Origin: Bemisia tabaci
Taxonomy: Eukaryota > Arthropoda > Insecta > Hemiptera > Aleyrodidae
DNA length: 64,000 bases
NCBI RefSeq assembly: GCF_918797505.1
Contig: NC_092795.1
Coordinates: 16,541,131 to 16,605,130, forward strand
Direction of reading: 5' to 3'
Below are positions 35,901-42,236 of this stretch, piece by piece; position 1 is the first letter of the stretch; every line of letters begins with the position of its first letter. The notes below the pieces were generated by a model. The model did no database searches. It was not told the DNA's origin and worked only from the letters and a program-made list of their open reading frames with translations. The translations under genes and the position numbers were made by a program.

Positions 35901-38900
35901 TCCAACCGAGGAACAGATCACTGCTTACACGCGGGTGCTCATGGGCCTGATCGACTTGTCAGCAGCCCCGTTCCCGAAGGACAGCTCCCCGCAGAGCCTT
36001 GACTCCATAGCGAGAGCTCCCATCTGGGAAATGGCCGCCGACTATCCTCACGGCACCGGCCATGGAATTGGCACCTTCAATTCAATCCATGAGTGTAAGT
36101 TGGATTGCATTTTGCAAAAAGGAACCACTAGCATTGCAATGTTGCTAAGATTGTGCAACTTCTTTTGTCTTGGAGGAAAAACCCCATTATCTATTAATAG
36201 TTTCTATTTTACTCGCTAAAAACTGTAAATTTAAGACAAAAATTACCATCTAAATTTCATAGTTTTTCACGATGTCCTCAATTTTATTGCAAAGGATGAA
36301 GTTGCACAATCATCAGCATCAGCAGCATCATTGCAATGCTAGTGGTTCCTTTTTGCAAAATGCAATCCAGTTATCCATCCGCGAAGATGCTTCTTTCTTG
36401 CATTTTTCTGCCTGACAACACTAAAAAAAGGGTATCACCATCTGAACTAAACTTCTAGCGGATTTTGGCGCCAGCCATAAGAGTAGTTGCACTAGCTAGA
36501 AGTGTAAAGGCACCAGCCAGCGGTATAGTTAATTCAACCGCACTAATGCCAACTGTGAGGGTACCAGCTAGAGGTATGGTTGATCCAACCACACTTTCAG
36601 CTGACTTTAACCATACCTCTGGCTTGTGCAACTACTGTAATACCTGGCACTAAAATCAGCGAGGAGTATAGTTGAGATTGTGATACTTTTTTTCCCCGTG
36701 TAAACAAACCGAGGAATCTGTCATTTAATACTTGAAAAAGGAAAACTATGAACATTTCTGAGTCATAAATCTGTTGGGTTCTCTAACAGGGATCTAAAGT
36801 GGAAACTTTCCCGAGAAATTTTGACGAAAAGCACACAGTCATGCATACACGCGGTACACTTTATAATACTCTAACACTCTACACCTACGAACCCACGATA
36901 CTCCTAAATGCCGCCGAGAATGTTCTCGTGATATCTATAACCGTTTATTTCGGTACAATTATATCGGACAGTTTATCGAATTTTAATTGATTTACTGAAC
37001 TTTGAGAAGCTTAATTAAATTATTTCACTTAAAATTTTCAGCACCCCTCCTCATCTCAGGTCACATCACGGAGAAGTTCATGTTCAAAGAAGGCCATTTT
37101 GTGTCCATTGGTAAGTTCAAAACGTATCTCAATCATCTCTCATAAAAAAAATCTATAATGATGATGTGATTACAATGTTTGCAGATTGTCCGAGAGCCTT
37201 TGCACGCGTCGCAAAGTTTTCGCACGATATTGCACCTGTAAAACAATTTCTTACATTTGTGCGAGCGATTTGCTCCAAACAATCAAAACTGAATAAAATG
37301 CAAAGTTAACGAACGACTTTTTTCTTAAGCAGCATTTTTTATGGACCAGGCTTGACAATCAAAATGTAGGGCCTACCCAGCTTGATAGACGGACAGTTTA
37401 ATGTAACCAGTCTGACAGCCGATTTTACTTGTTTAACAGGTGTAGATAGTGTTAGTTTTAGGAGGAGGAATAGAAGATCGAGTTTCGTTGACAGATGAAT
37501 CATTTATCCAGATTATAATCTCTCAGTCGCAACGTGCCGTTTACTTTAGCGCCTTGATACAACTATTCGCACTTAATGGATGCCCATATTGCATATACGG
37601 AAAATTGAAGGCGTTTTGAATTTCCTTGCCCTGATACTGTGACACGACTTAGCCTTATTATGTTTTTGAATGGCTCGCAATAAATAAACAAACTAATTCA
37701 TGTGAATGCGGAGCTTTAATCGTTGATAGTATACTGATATTTTTTGTACACTTTTTTTTAGAACCTGGATATTATCGAGATGGAAAATTCGGCGTGCGGC
37801 TTGAGAATATCGTCGAGATTGTTAAAAGTGTGAGTAGAAGTTTCATATCCTCAATTCTTTGTATTTACTTCTTATACAACTTGATCATTTCTTTCGCTTT
37901 ACTTTTAATAAATTCTAAGGCAGTGGTCTTTATTCAACGCCATGGCCCATCGAGTATCTTAGATTGGAAAAATATACTGATTGATTTTATCTTTCTTTAA
38001 GAGAGGAAATCGACCTCAATTGTGCCTCTTTCTTCTTTCAAGAATATTCTTTATAACTTTTATGCATGAATCTCAGGTAAAATTCTTTTCCAGAAGTAAC
38101 ATGTAAGATAGCATTTAAAACAGATCAATCGAGTTTTGAGTTCGATCCTGTTTCATATAGAAATAGGCTGTTTATCAGAAAGGAACCAACCCATATTTTC
38201 GATAAAATTGATTTAAGAATGATCTTGAGTTTCGCCGCCGTGCATTAGCTCTTGGCAAAAACTGTAAGTCTAAAAACATTTTTTTTTATGAAAAGAGGGT
38301 TTAAAGTTTATTTCTTACATTCAGCCTTACGCAAGAACGAAACTTTAAACCTCTTTTTCTCAGTTTCAACTTAATGTGGGTTGGTTTCTTTCTGATGAAC
38401 TCGGTCCAAATATGATTTGATACACAAAGGCACATACTGATTTCTTGCGGATTTATTTCAGAATATTTCGGAAGCATTCCTTGCATTCCACACTGTCACC
38501 CTCGTGCCTTTTGAGCAAAAATTGATCGACGTAAATAAATTAGACTGCAAGCAGGTAAGTAAGCTTCATAGAACTTAATTTCATTCCCGCTCAGTCAGTC
38601 AGATCATTTGATTTGATTTTAGGAGCTACATTATGTTATTGCATCGTATAGAAGTCCATTATGCTGTTTTTAATAGAAAAATCCTTCATATAATACGACT
38701 TAAAACTAATCAATTGCTCTAGTCATGCAATCGACTTTTCATGATAATAACATATATCGACGGTGAAACTACCAAACCACGTATCTCGGTTTGCGACGTC
38801 GCAGACTTCCTGTCATACTTTATTTTTTAAATGAAAAGCTACTTAACGTCCAGTCTTGAAAATTTCCGTGATTTTTCCTCTTCGTGCGGAGAAAATTCTG

Positions 38901-40515
38901 TGAAAATTTCAAGGAATGATATTGATTTGGTCTACTTCAAAAAAATAAAATGTGAGCGGAGATTTTTAAACACCGCAAACGAGATACGTGGTTTGATAGT
39001 TTCACCGTCGATATGTGCCTAATAAGCAGAAAATAACAAAATCTGTCAAGTTTATACATCCCTCTGTTAATGAAGATGTTGAAGATGTACATATTGCTCC
39101 TCGAAAAACACGGTAGAAGACTTCATTCAACATGGTCGAGCATAAAAGGTATAATGATTTTCACATCAAATTCATCAATAGTGGACGTGGAATAACTTTT
39201 GTTCATCTGATCGGTGAATTAAAAATTATGGAAACCATGATATACTTTATCCCGGTGGATGACGACATTTGAGGGTCTTGGAGGACAAGGTGTCTAAGTT
39301 CAATTTATGAAAAAATTGAGATATTAATGATTTCAAGTAAAACTAGCCTTAATTATGCATATTCTGCGAAAAATACGCTCCCAAATGCCAACATTTAAGC
39401 ATCAAACAGTCAGTTTGAACTTTCTTTCCACCATAAGGATCCATGTAATTTTGAGACTTCAAACGCGTATTTCTCGGATCGAAATAGCAAAAACTGTACT
39501 TACGTGCCTTCACTATCGAGTCCCTTATTCGTTGTTTTTCGAAGGGCAATAAATTCTAGCTGAAGCGCAATTCAGCTATGCATTCACGACTGCAAAAATG
39601 TCGAAATAAATCGACAAGCCCAGCGTTCATGGAGGCTATTTCCAATTTAATCTTCCGTCACATTCTTACGGCGCAATGATACAACTATTTGAACTCTCCG
39701 GAATGCGTGAGGTATCACGCCGCATTTGAAGGCGTTTTCAAAACAGCCAAGTTCCGATACCCGGATTATCGTTTTGCATAGTTCATATTATTTTGTTATA
39801 TTCCGTACCACTTGTTTATTTTTAATCCTCGTAAAAAAACCACCCATTTGCTAAATACAATTATTCCTTTGCTCCTATTGATCATAGATATTTGGCGTAT
39901 ATATGATTTTCCTGTGCTTCGAGCTATCAATCTGTTGCTCTGCATAGCATTCCGACGGCGTAAGTCCGTAATCACATATGTCGTTTGTGGTGTCTGAAAA
40001 TCTCCGCCTCTATATTCTTTTTTTATAAAGGAGAGCAAATTGATATCATTTCATGAAGTTTATGCAGAATTTTCTTCGCACAGAGAAGAAAAATCACGGA
40101 AGTTTTAAAGAATTGCCGTCGAGTAGTTTTCCGTTTAAAAAATAAAGTATGTCAGGAAGTCTGCGACGTCGCAAACCGAGTTATGTGATTGCCGGCTTAC
40201 ACCGTCGGTTTGTATGATGTCCCTGTGTTTCGAGCGTATCAATTGTTCCAGTGTTCTGTATAACGTTTGGCAATGTTACAGAAAGTTTGGCTGAACCACT
40301 ACAACCACCGGATCCGGCACGAGGTGGGTGGACTCCTGAACGAGCAAATGCGACGGGGATACGAATGGCTTCTGGTGAACACCCGACACATTCCGATCAA
40401 CTCTTGCGAGACCATCTCCACACACTCGATGGCCAACCTGAGCCGCCCTAGTGTCTGTCTCGTCGCCACCCTCATCTTATGCCTTTTCTACTATTTGAAC
40501 TCGTACTCGAATTAG
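10314..40515 (+). CDS. XPNPEP2: Xaa-Pro aminopeptidase, secreted/GPI-anchored type (aminopeptidase P), 14 exons
   Basis: An M24-family metallopeptidase that releases an N-terminal residue ahead of proline. Coding exons: 10314-10350, 24422-24560, 25013-25097, 26496-26675, 27513-27735, 27959-28220, 29052-29172, 32839-32994, 34619-34838, 35861-36094, 37042-37110, 37762-37829, 38462-38554 and 40282-40515. All phases agree and give 706 residues, close to the roughly 670 of mammalian XPNPEP2. Family signatures include WLLNIRG, SPIIAMKAEKNEVE, DSGGHYYDGTTDVTRTFHLG, HGTGHGIG and EPGYYRDGKFGVRLEN. The metal ligands D468, D479, H542, E576 and E590 have the expected spacings (11, 63, 34, 14). The N terminus is a signal peptide and the C terminus ends in a hydrophobic stretch (LVATLILCLFYYL) followed by a short polar tail. 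This suggests membrane or GPI attachment outside the cell. Introns are loaded with MITEs. Confidence 0.93.
12403..12910. mobile_element. 508-bp foldback (arms about 240 bp, loop about 30 bp)
   Basis: The left arm starts aatggagatgttgcatgtgt and the right arm ends with its near-exact reverse complement. Blocks such as ctccatgcaaagatagggag and gttgatttcagagaaaacca are shared perfectly or nearly so. No coding capacity. It lies in intron 1, so the transcript would contain a long double-stranded hairpin. Confidence 0.85.
14738..15160. repeat. 209-bp tandem duplication (two copies) of a hAT-MITE-like sequence
   Basis: The block beginning ttcctcctcgaccaggcacc at 14742 repeats at 14951 with few differences. 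The inner part (gtggcgtgg...atcgataaacagggtg...cgaacacctta) is related to the complete MITE at 33102-33265, so this is a degraded, tandemly duplicated relative. Confidence 0.8.
15474..15808. mobile_element. MITE with AGGGTGAYCCAGGGT ends
   Basis: The left end acagggtgacccagggttaa and the right end (reverse complement agagggtgatccagggtaaa) match over about 36 bp, continuing to gcaggag. The interior holds a G14 run and a run of A. No ORF of its own. Confidence 0.65.
16181..16437. mobile_element. MITE, AATTGAGGGGCTTGGAGGAC family (copy 2)
   Basis: 257-bp copy with the same ends as 8115-8381 (aattgaggggcttggaggac ... tcctccaagccccacaatt) and the same gaggatccatgtaatttcgg interior. Confidence 0.85.
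17054..17300. mobile_element. MITE, GACCGAGTTCATCAGAAAGG family (copy 1)
   Basis: Ends gaccgagttcatcagaaagg and, in inverse, gaccgagtttatcaggaggg, each followed by aaccaacccacatt. A second copy lies in an aminopeptidase intron at 38166-38406. Confidence 0.75.
18946..19190. mobile_element. Foldback repeat, TTGCCAAATTT family
   Basis: Left end tgctaaggaagaaagccgta and right end tacggcgtttttccttagca are near-perfect inverted repeats. The interior shows gttgccaaatttcccc on the left and a diverged complement on the right. This is the cleanest copy in the window. Confidence 0.75.
19292..19517. mobile_element. MITE with CACARTGGRTCGAGTCAAT ends (probably hAT)
   Basis: The 226-bp element begins cacaatggatcgagtcaat and ends with the complement of cacagtgggtcgagtcaat. 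The flanking octamers cggcggcg and cggcgtgg differ at two positions, consistent with an aged 8-bp target duplication. Confidence 0.65.
20021..20065. repeat. Solo end of the CGACGGTG foldback family
   Basis: acatcgacggtgtaagtcgg followed by aaatcacataactcg matches one end of the elements at 35465 and 39951. The other end is missing. It is joined to gccgtctcgtgacgtcatct, which also occurs in inverse near 3085-3112. Confidence 0.55.
20096..20267. mobile_element. hAT-type MITE with exact 8-bp target duplication GAAATGAA
   Basis: The 172-bp element runs from catgggcgtagctagg to cctagctacgcccctg. The octamer gaaatgaa flanks both sides exactly (20088-20095 and 20268-20275), the hallmark of hAT transposition. 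The interior is rich in C/G homopolymers. Confidence 0.85.
20426..20890 (-). other. Uninterrupted 154-codon reading frame, unrecognised
   Basis: The longest open frame in intron 1, on the strand opposite to the gene. Its predicted product has a hydrophobic C-terminal half (AEIQSTFAILTTVTSFFWFL). This is loosely reminiscent of the last membrane segment of insect chemoreceptors, but no diagnostic motif such as TYLVILIQF is present. It may be chance or a relic exon. I assign no function. Confidence 0.2.
21427..21773. mobile_element. hAT-type MITE with exact 8-bp target duplication GTTTCTGT
   Basis: The 347-bp element begins cagtgttcgaaactcac and ends gtgagtttcgaacacta. Octamer gtttctgt is found on both sides (21419-21426 and 21774-21781). 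The interior repeats a ttttaggggc/ttttaggcgc word. Confidence 0.88.
21930..22044. mobile_element. Short inverted-repeat element, CGTCGCTCC ends
   Basis: cgtcgctcctctgacgtaag is mirrored by cttccgtcagtggagcgacg 115 bp away. The similarity covers about 23 bp per end with two or three mismatches. Could be a small MITE. Confidence 0.5.
23334..24178. mobile_element. Foldback of about 845 bp containing a nested MITE
   Basis: Left arm 23334-23543 and right arm about 23955-24178 are inverted relatives, for example ggctttttcaatg and its complement, and gttgttagttctcaa and its complement. Roughly 75-80 percent identity by eye. A MITE lies between the arms at 23546-23773. ORFs across the arms are mutual mirror artefacts. 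Confidence 0.65.
23546..23773. mobile_element. MITE, CACTGGAAAA...GGATCTAGAGTCC family (copy 1)
   Basis: A 228-bp, almost fully palindromic element with ends cactggaaaaaaa and ccccagtg. Shared inner blocks ggatctagagtccagactct and gattcaatc are mirrored on the right. Copy 2 is at 42004-42236. Confidence 0.85.
24422..24560 (+). CDS. XPNPEP2: Aminopeptidase exon 2
   Basis: Follows a strong acceptor (catttttttttacag). It completes the signal peptide and encodes the mature N terminus, including LLCPPNKDEPQPPNRVNSTD, and ends two bases into a codon before gtaggt. Confidence 0.85.
25013..25097 (+). CDS. XPNPEP2: Aminopeptidase exon 3
   Basis: Encodes LRKLMVNWLALQAPLIDAYI and TTHNAHQ, the start of the N-terminal creatinase-like domain (the family has a similar PL-x-AYI...DAHQ). 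Phase 0 at the 3' end, donor gtcagt. Confidence 0.9.
25733..26095. mobile_element. ATCGC-rich MITE (copy 3, 363 bp, reverse orientation)
   Basis: Starts cctaagtagcagtaatcg and ends gaaaaatgctacttggg, the reverse of copy 2, with identical length. TA occurs on both sides (ggTA|cctaag, cttggg|TAac), a possible 2-bp target duplication. Confidence 0.8.
26496..26675 (+). CDS. XPNPEP2: Aminopeptidase exon 4
   Basis: Sixty whole codons, including RLKHLSGFSGSEGLAIVTN and ALWVNGLYHTQADQEL, conserved in the N-terminal domain of aminopeptidase P. Acceptor tttttag, donor gtaagg. Confidence 0.92.
26874..26910. repeat. Poly(T) run of 37 bp (poly(A) on the - strand)
   Basis: Uninterrupted run. On the - strand it lies 94 bp downstream of the 5S rRNA sequence, where a retroposon tail would be expected. 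Confidence 0.85.
27005..27122 (-). rRNA. 5S rRNA: 5S ribosomal RNA sequence
   Basis: Read on the - strand it begins gtcaacggccataccacg and contains ggttctcgtccgatcaccga, gttaagcaacgtcgggc (A-box/intermediate region), gatgggagaccgcttgggaa (C box) and ends gcgtgctgttgac. About 118 nt, as expected for 5S rRNA, and the 5' and 3' ends pair (gtcaac with gttgac). A TTTT tract follows within about 15 nt, which could stop RNA polymerase III. It sits alone in an intron of the aminopeptidase gene, antisense to it. It may be a functional dispersed gene, a pseudogene, or the head of a 5S-derived SINE given the nearby poly(A). Confidence 0.88.
27513..27735 (+). CDS. XPNPEP2: Aminopeptidase exon 5
   Basis: Encodes TPEDWL and a GADPHLIP segment, typical of the family, and LIDQFWTKTAF. 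Acceptor ttacag, donor gtagtc, 3' phase 1. Confidence 0.9.
27959..28220 (+). CDS. XPNPEP2: Aminopeptidase exon 6
   Basis: Contains EEIAWLLNIRGYDNEFSPYL, the most diagnostic motif of the eukaryotic aminopeptidase P second domain. Acceptor ggtttcag, donor gtaata, 3' phase 2. Confidence 0.93.
28389..28763. mobile_element. ATCGC-rich MITE (copy 4, degraded)
   Basis: Begins aaggtagcatttctcaacag and ends with a worn gatacttatggg. The interior shows the usual atcgcaattttatc words and the block gatcgtcaacatctgagcaa shared with copies 1 to 3. Confidence 0.7.
29052..29172 (+). CDS. XPNPEP2: Aminopeptidase exon 7
   Basis: Encodes VKPYESIFEHIRTDSQAW and the end of the second domain. Acceptor cttttcag, donor gttagt (weaker), 3' phase 0. 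Confidence 0.88.
30255..30872 (+). repeat. Tandem array, period about 130 bp, about five units
   Basis: The marker gagatagcattttaggccac recurs near 30301, 30431, 30560, 30689 and 30820. Units alternate between cgaacgaacagaaacc and catcgaacaggagcc upstream of the marker, which suggests an original dimeric unit of about 260 bp. Diverged by roughly 10-20 percent, so old. Confidence 0.8.
30880..30987 (-). repeat. Inverted copy of the 183-bp satellite unit
   Basis: On the - strand it reads ctttccttcacgctatgctc, then tgatacatgaatttgcatcg, then gaggaatccgaatctgagct, matching the first satellite unit at 31213 onward. It makes the array one side of a foldback with a loop of about 220 bp. Confidence 0.7.
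31205..32123 (+). repeat. 183-bp satellite, five tandem units
   Basis: The phrase ttaaacctctttccttcacg (first unit variant ttaaacctttttccttcacg) starts at 31215, 31398, 31581, 31764 and 31946, a period of 183, 183, 183 and 182. Units 2 and 3 are almost identical to each other; units 4 and 5 share private changes (atggaatctcatc, taatctatttaaaatcgtag). That pattern indicates recent expansion in two steps. Confidence 0.9.
32513..32773. mobile_element. CGACGGTG foldback family (copy a)
   Basis: Ends atatcgaaggtgaaaccttc and its mirror gtagttttaccgtcgatat. The interior has the paired blocks ttgcggtgtttcaaaatctc and gaagtctgctacgtcgcaaa. It ends about 65 bp before an exon acceptor. Confidence 0.75.
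32839..32994 (+). CDS. XPNPEP2: Aminopeptidase exon 8
   Basis: Fifty-two whole codons with SPIIAMKAEKNEVERAGMKR and AHVRDAAAICDF, the conserved entry to the pita-bread catalytic domain. The upstream intron holds two tandem arrays, and a foldback element ends about 65 bp before the acceptor. Confidence 0.93.
33102..33265. mobile_element. hAT-type MITE with exact 8-bp target duplication ACTTTAAT
   Basis: The 164-bp element runs cagtggcgtggcgtgaat ... attcacgccacgccactg with perfect ends. Octamer actttaat flanks it at 33094-33101 and 33266-33273. The interior is shared with the 209-bp tandem duplication at 14738-15160. Confidence 0.92.
33275..33712. repeat. TTGCCAAATTT-family foldback (degraded)
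   Basis: Left end gccgtgctgaaaaaacgacg and a right part with atatttggcaacactcaaat then gttcatgcaccgagctccc. Ends are diverged. 33713-34618 beyond it shows simple purine-rich DNA and nothing supportable. Confidence 0.5.
34619..34838 (+). CDS. XPNPEP2: Aminopeptidase exon 9 (first metal ligand)
   Basis: Encodes SFPTIVAFGPHSAIPHYVPS and ends in LLIDSGGHYY plus one base. D468 of the DSGG motif is the first metal-binding aspartate. Donor gtaagc. Confidence 0.93.
35322..35459. mobile_element. MITE, GGACTNCATTTTGC family, 4-bp duplication AAAT (copy 1)
   Basis: The 138-bp element begins ggactccattttgcttagga and ends ggcaaaatgaattcc, flanked on both sides by AAAT (35318-35321 and 35460-35463). It shares acaacgtatg(c/t)(a/g)ccattagttt with 53201-53336. 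Confidence 0.8.
35465..35716. mobile_element. CGACGGTG foldback family (copy b)
   Basis: catcgacggtgtaaatcggc and its mirror gactgccgacttacaccgtt delimit the element. Inner mirrored blocks are cacataactcgtttgcg and gaaaccgagttatgtg. It directly abuts the preceding MITE. Confidence 0.78.
35861..36094 (+). CDS. XPNPEP2: Aminopeptidase exon 10 (second Asp and His ligands)
   Basis: Begins DGTTDVTRTFHLG with ligand D479 and reaches ADYPHGTGHGIGTFNSIHE with ligand H542. Donor gtaagt. A MITE inserted at donor position +4 regenerates the donor by its target duplication. Confidence 0.94.
36102..36368. mobile_element. MITE, GGATTGCATTTTGCAAAAAG family, 4-bp duplication AGTT, at a splice donor
   Basis: The 267-bp element has 40-bp inverted repeats that appear identical (ggattgcattttgcaaaaag, gaaccactagcattgcaatg). 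The duplication AGTT is at 36098-36101 and 36369-36372. The left copy is donor position +4 to +7 of the intron after exon 10, so the gtaagt donor is intact. The ends resemble the GGACTNCATTTTGC family, probably the same superfamily. Confidence 0.9.
36458..36660. mobile_element. MITE with GCKGATTTTRGYGCCAG ends
   Basis: gcggattttggcgccagcca on the left is mirrored by ggcactaaaatcagc on the right, and the similarity continues through agtagttgcac. About 203 bp; the interior repeats gtaccagctagaggtatggt-like words. Confidence 0.65.
37042..37110 (+). CDS. XPNPEP2: Aminopeptidase exon 11
   Basis: Short exon encoding PLLISGHITEKFMFKEGHFV and SI, leading directly into the EPGYY motif. Acceptor attttcag, donor gtaagt. 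Confidence 0.9.
37762..37829 (+). CDS. XPNPEP2: Aminopeptidase exon 12 (two Glu ligands)
   Basis: Encodes EPGYYRDGKFGVRLENIVEI. E576 and E590 complete the dinuclear metal site. Acceptor cttttttttag, donor gtgagt, 3' phase 0. Confidence 0.94.
38166..38406. mobile_element. MITE, GACCGAGTTCATCAGAAAGG family (copy 2)
   Basis: The right end (ttctgatgaactcggtc) matches the left end of copy 1; the left end is truncated (gtttatcagaaaggaacc). Inner block ctttaaacctctttttctca is shared in reverse orientation. Confidence 0.72.
38462..38554 (+). CDS. XPNPEP2: Aminopeptidase exon 13
   Basis: Encodes FHTVTLVPFEQKLIDVNKLD, conserved after the metal site in this family. A MITE ends about 55 bp upstream of the acceptor. 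Donor gtaagt. Confidence 0.92.
38753..39014. mobile_element. CGACGGTG foldback family (copy c)
   Basis: atatcgacggtgaaactacc and its exact mirror tagtttcaccgtcgatat; inner blocks gtttgcgacgtcgcagactt and ccgcaaacgagatacgtggt. Confidence 0.8.
39267..39526. mobile_element. MITE, AATTGAGGGGCTTGGAGGAC family (copy 3, degraded)
   Basis: Left end atttgagggtcttggaggac and interior ataaggatccatgtaatttt match copies 1 and 2; the right end is worn (cgagtccctt). Confidence 0.72.
39951..40209. mobile_element. CGACGGTG foldback family (copy d)
   Basis: tccgacggcgtaagtccgta and its mirror gattgccggcttacaccgtc; inner block gcgacgtcgcaaaccgagtt as in copy b. It ends about 70 bp before the acceptor of the last aminopeptidase exon. 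Confidence 0.78.
40282..40515 (+). CDS. XPNPEP2: Aminopeptidase exon 14 (C terminus, hydrophobic tail)
   Basis: Encodes WLNHYNHRIRHEVG, a conserved end of the catalytic domain, then a Ser/Thr/Asn-rich spacer and a hydrophobic segment CLVATLILCLFYYL with a short NSYSN tail before TAG. This fits a GPI-attachment signal (as in XPNPEP2) or a membrane anchor. Confidence 0.92.
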   Translation, partial: KVWLNHYNHRIRHEVGGLLNEQMRRGYEWLLVNTRHIPINSCETISTHSMANLSRPSVCLVATLILCLFYYLNSYSN

Positions 40516-42003
40516 ACTCTACGCCTCTTCAGTTTTATACGAAAGACAGAAGGGATTTAGGAACCTAGGGACTTTGCAACCTAGGTTGATGTCAGTTTAT
40601 CTTTTGCTGAGAGACATCAATGTCTAAACTTTGAAACCACGTATCTTATAATGCAGTTTTGCAAACTTCCTCTCGTATTTTATTTTTTTAGAAAAAGCAA
40701 CTTGTTATTACATCTTCATATTTTCTTGATTTTTCATTTATCCTGTCATGTTCATTCTGTAAAAATGTCAAGGCCTAATATCCGGTAAAAAATGAGAAAT
40801 AAAATACGGAAGGAGACTTTGAAATGCTGTTGTCGAGTTGCGTGCTCTCAATAATTATGCATCGATATGCATTTGAGACGGTGTTTCCTATGTCAGCTGA
40901 GAGAAAAATAATTATTGATCCCATGGGAGCAGTTTCAAGTTTGAGGACGAAAAATAAGGAATGTTCTCGAAAACCTGTTGATAGTGTGCTGGCGCTATCG
41001 CCCCTTTTTTAAAGGGTACAATTCATAACTTCAGAGTATTAGAAAGCGTTTAGGATGGAAAATTTAATATCAATATTTTTGAACCAAAATCGCTTTCTTT
41101 GCCGTACTTACTTAACAATTTGAGATTCTACTTCAGGAAACCTTCTGTTTGAGATCATCACAAAAATTCGGTTTGAAAGAATTCTGGGTTTGAATTTTTT
41201 CTCGGGAGAGGAGGGCTCCTTGGATGGGGAGGTCATATCTTACCTAATGTTGAATGATCTCGGTTTTTATGGAATCCTACTGATTGCAGCTATTCTGGGG
41301 GTTGTCTATGGGGAAGAGTCCAAGTCCATTCTTGTGTTCCCGACGTAAGCTACGTCGCTGGGAACGATTAAATAAAATCATACTCATAGCGTTACAAATC
41401 AAATTCATGGAGGGCCCCTCACTCCTCAGGCCTTTCAATTCAAAAATGCAATAGAGGCGGTGGTCTCCTTAGTCAATGTATATTTTAACATGTTCCTGTA
41501 ACATTTTATTTATAGTTACCTCCGTTACTTATCATAACGATCTTTAAGAGCTCCGAGTCATAAGAGTTCAATTACAGGGAAACGATGTCTCTCGACCCAA
41601 TGCTAATATTTTTTTATGATATTCCTCTGAACAATTCAACGTTAGTGTTTTTCTTCTCTGTTTTTATACCTCTCGAATGTTTGCAAATGATGTGAAGAGA
41701 ACTAAATGCAGAATGAATTTCATAAAAAAATTTAATGTCGTTGGGAAATGAAACATCGCTACCTTGCTTATTTACTTCGGACTCCTGGCGCTTAAAGTTT
41801 GCATACTTACCTACTTCACAACGCACGATCTCATAATAATGATAATATGTACAACTTTGTATTAAATTGTGTTTCAAATCTCTTGAACTAACTGACTTTT
41901 TACTTTTTAAGTCAGTCTTGTGCTGGTCAGTCACCCATGTCCACACAAAAGTGTTACCTAATGTTTGCTGCAGTTAGATTGTAAAGGAATATAGCGTTTT
42001 CCG

Positions 42004-42236
42004 CACTGGAAAAAAAACACATGGGCTCTAGAGTCCAGGCTCTTGAAAACATTAACAAGAAAAAATACTCTTGATTCAATCGGATTTTTGCTGGAATCAA
42101 AACAAAATCCGCTTAAATTAAGAGGCTTGGTTCTTGATTTAAGCTAGATTCTGATTGAATCAAGAGTACTTTTTCTTGTCGATGTTTTTAAGAGTCTGGA
42201 CTCTAGATCCAATGTTTTTTTGTTTTTTTTTCCAGT
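42004..42236. mobile_element. MITE, CACTGGAAAA...GGATCTAGAGTCC family (copy 2)
   Basis: 233 bp, cactggaaaaaaaacacatg ... tttttttccagtg, with the same palindromic interior as copy 1 (gagtactttttcttgtcgat, aagagtctggactctagatc). Confidence 0.85.

Noticed and set aside
26496..37829. Aminopeptidase locus as a decayed pseudogene because of the dense transposons
   Set aside because: All exons keep frame, splice sites and the five metal ligands at the expected spacings; the transposons lie strictly in introns.
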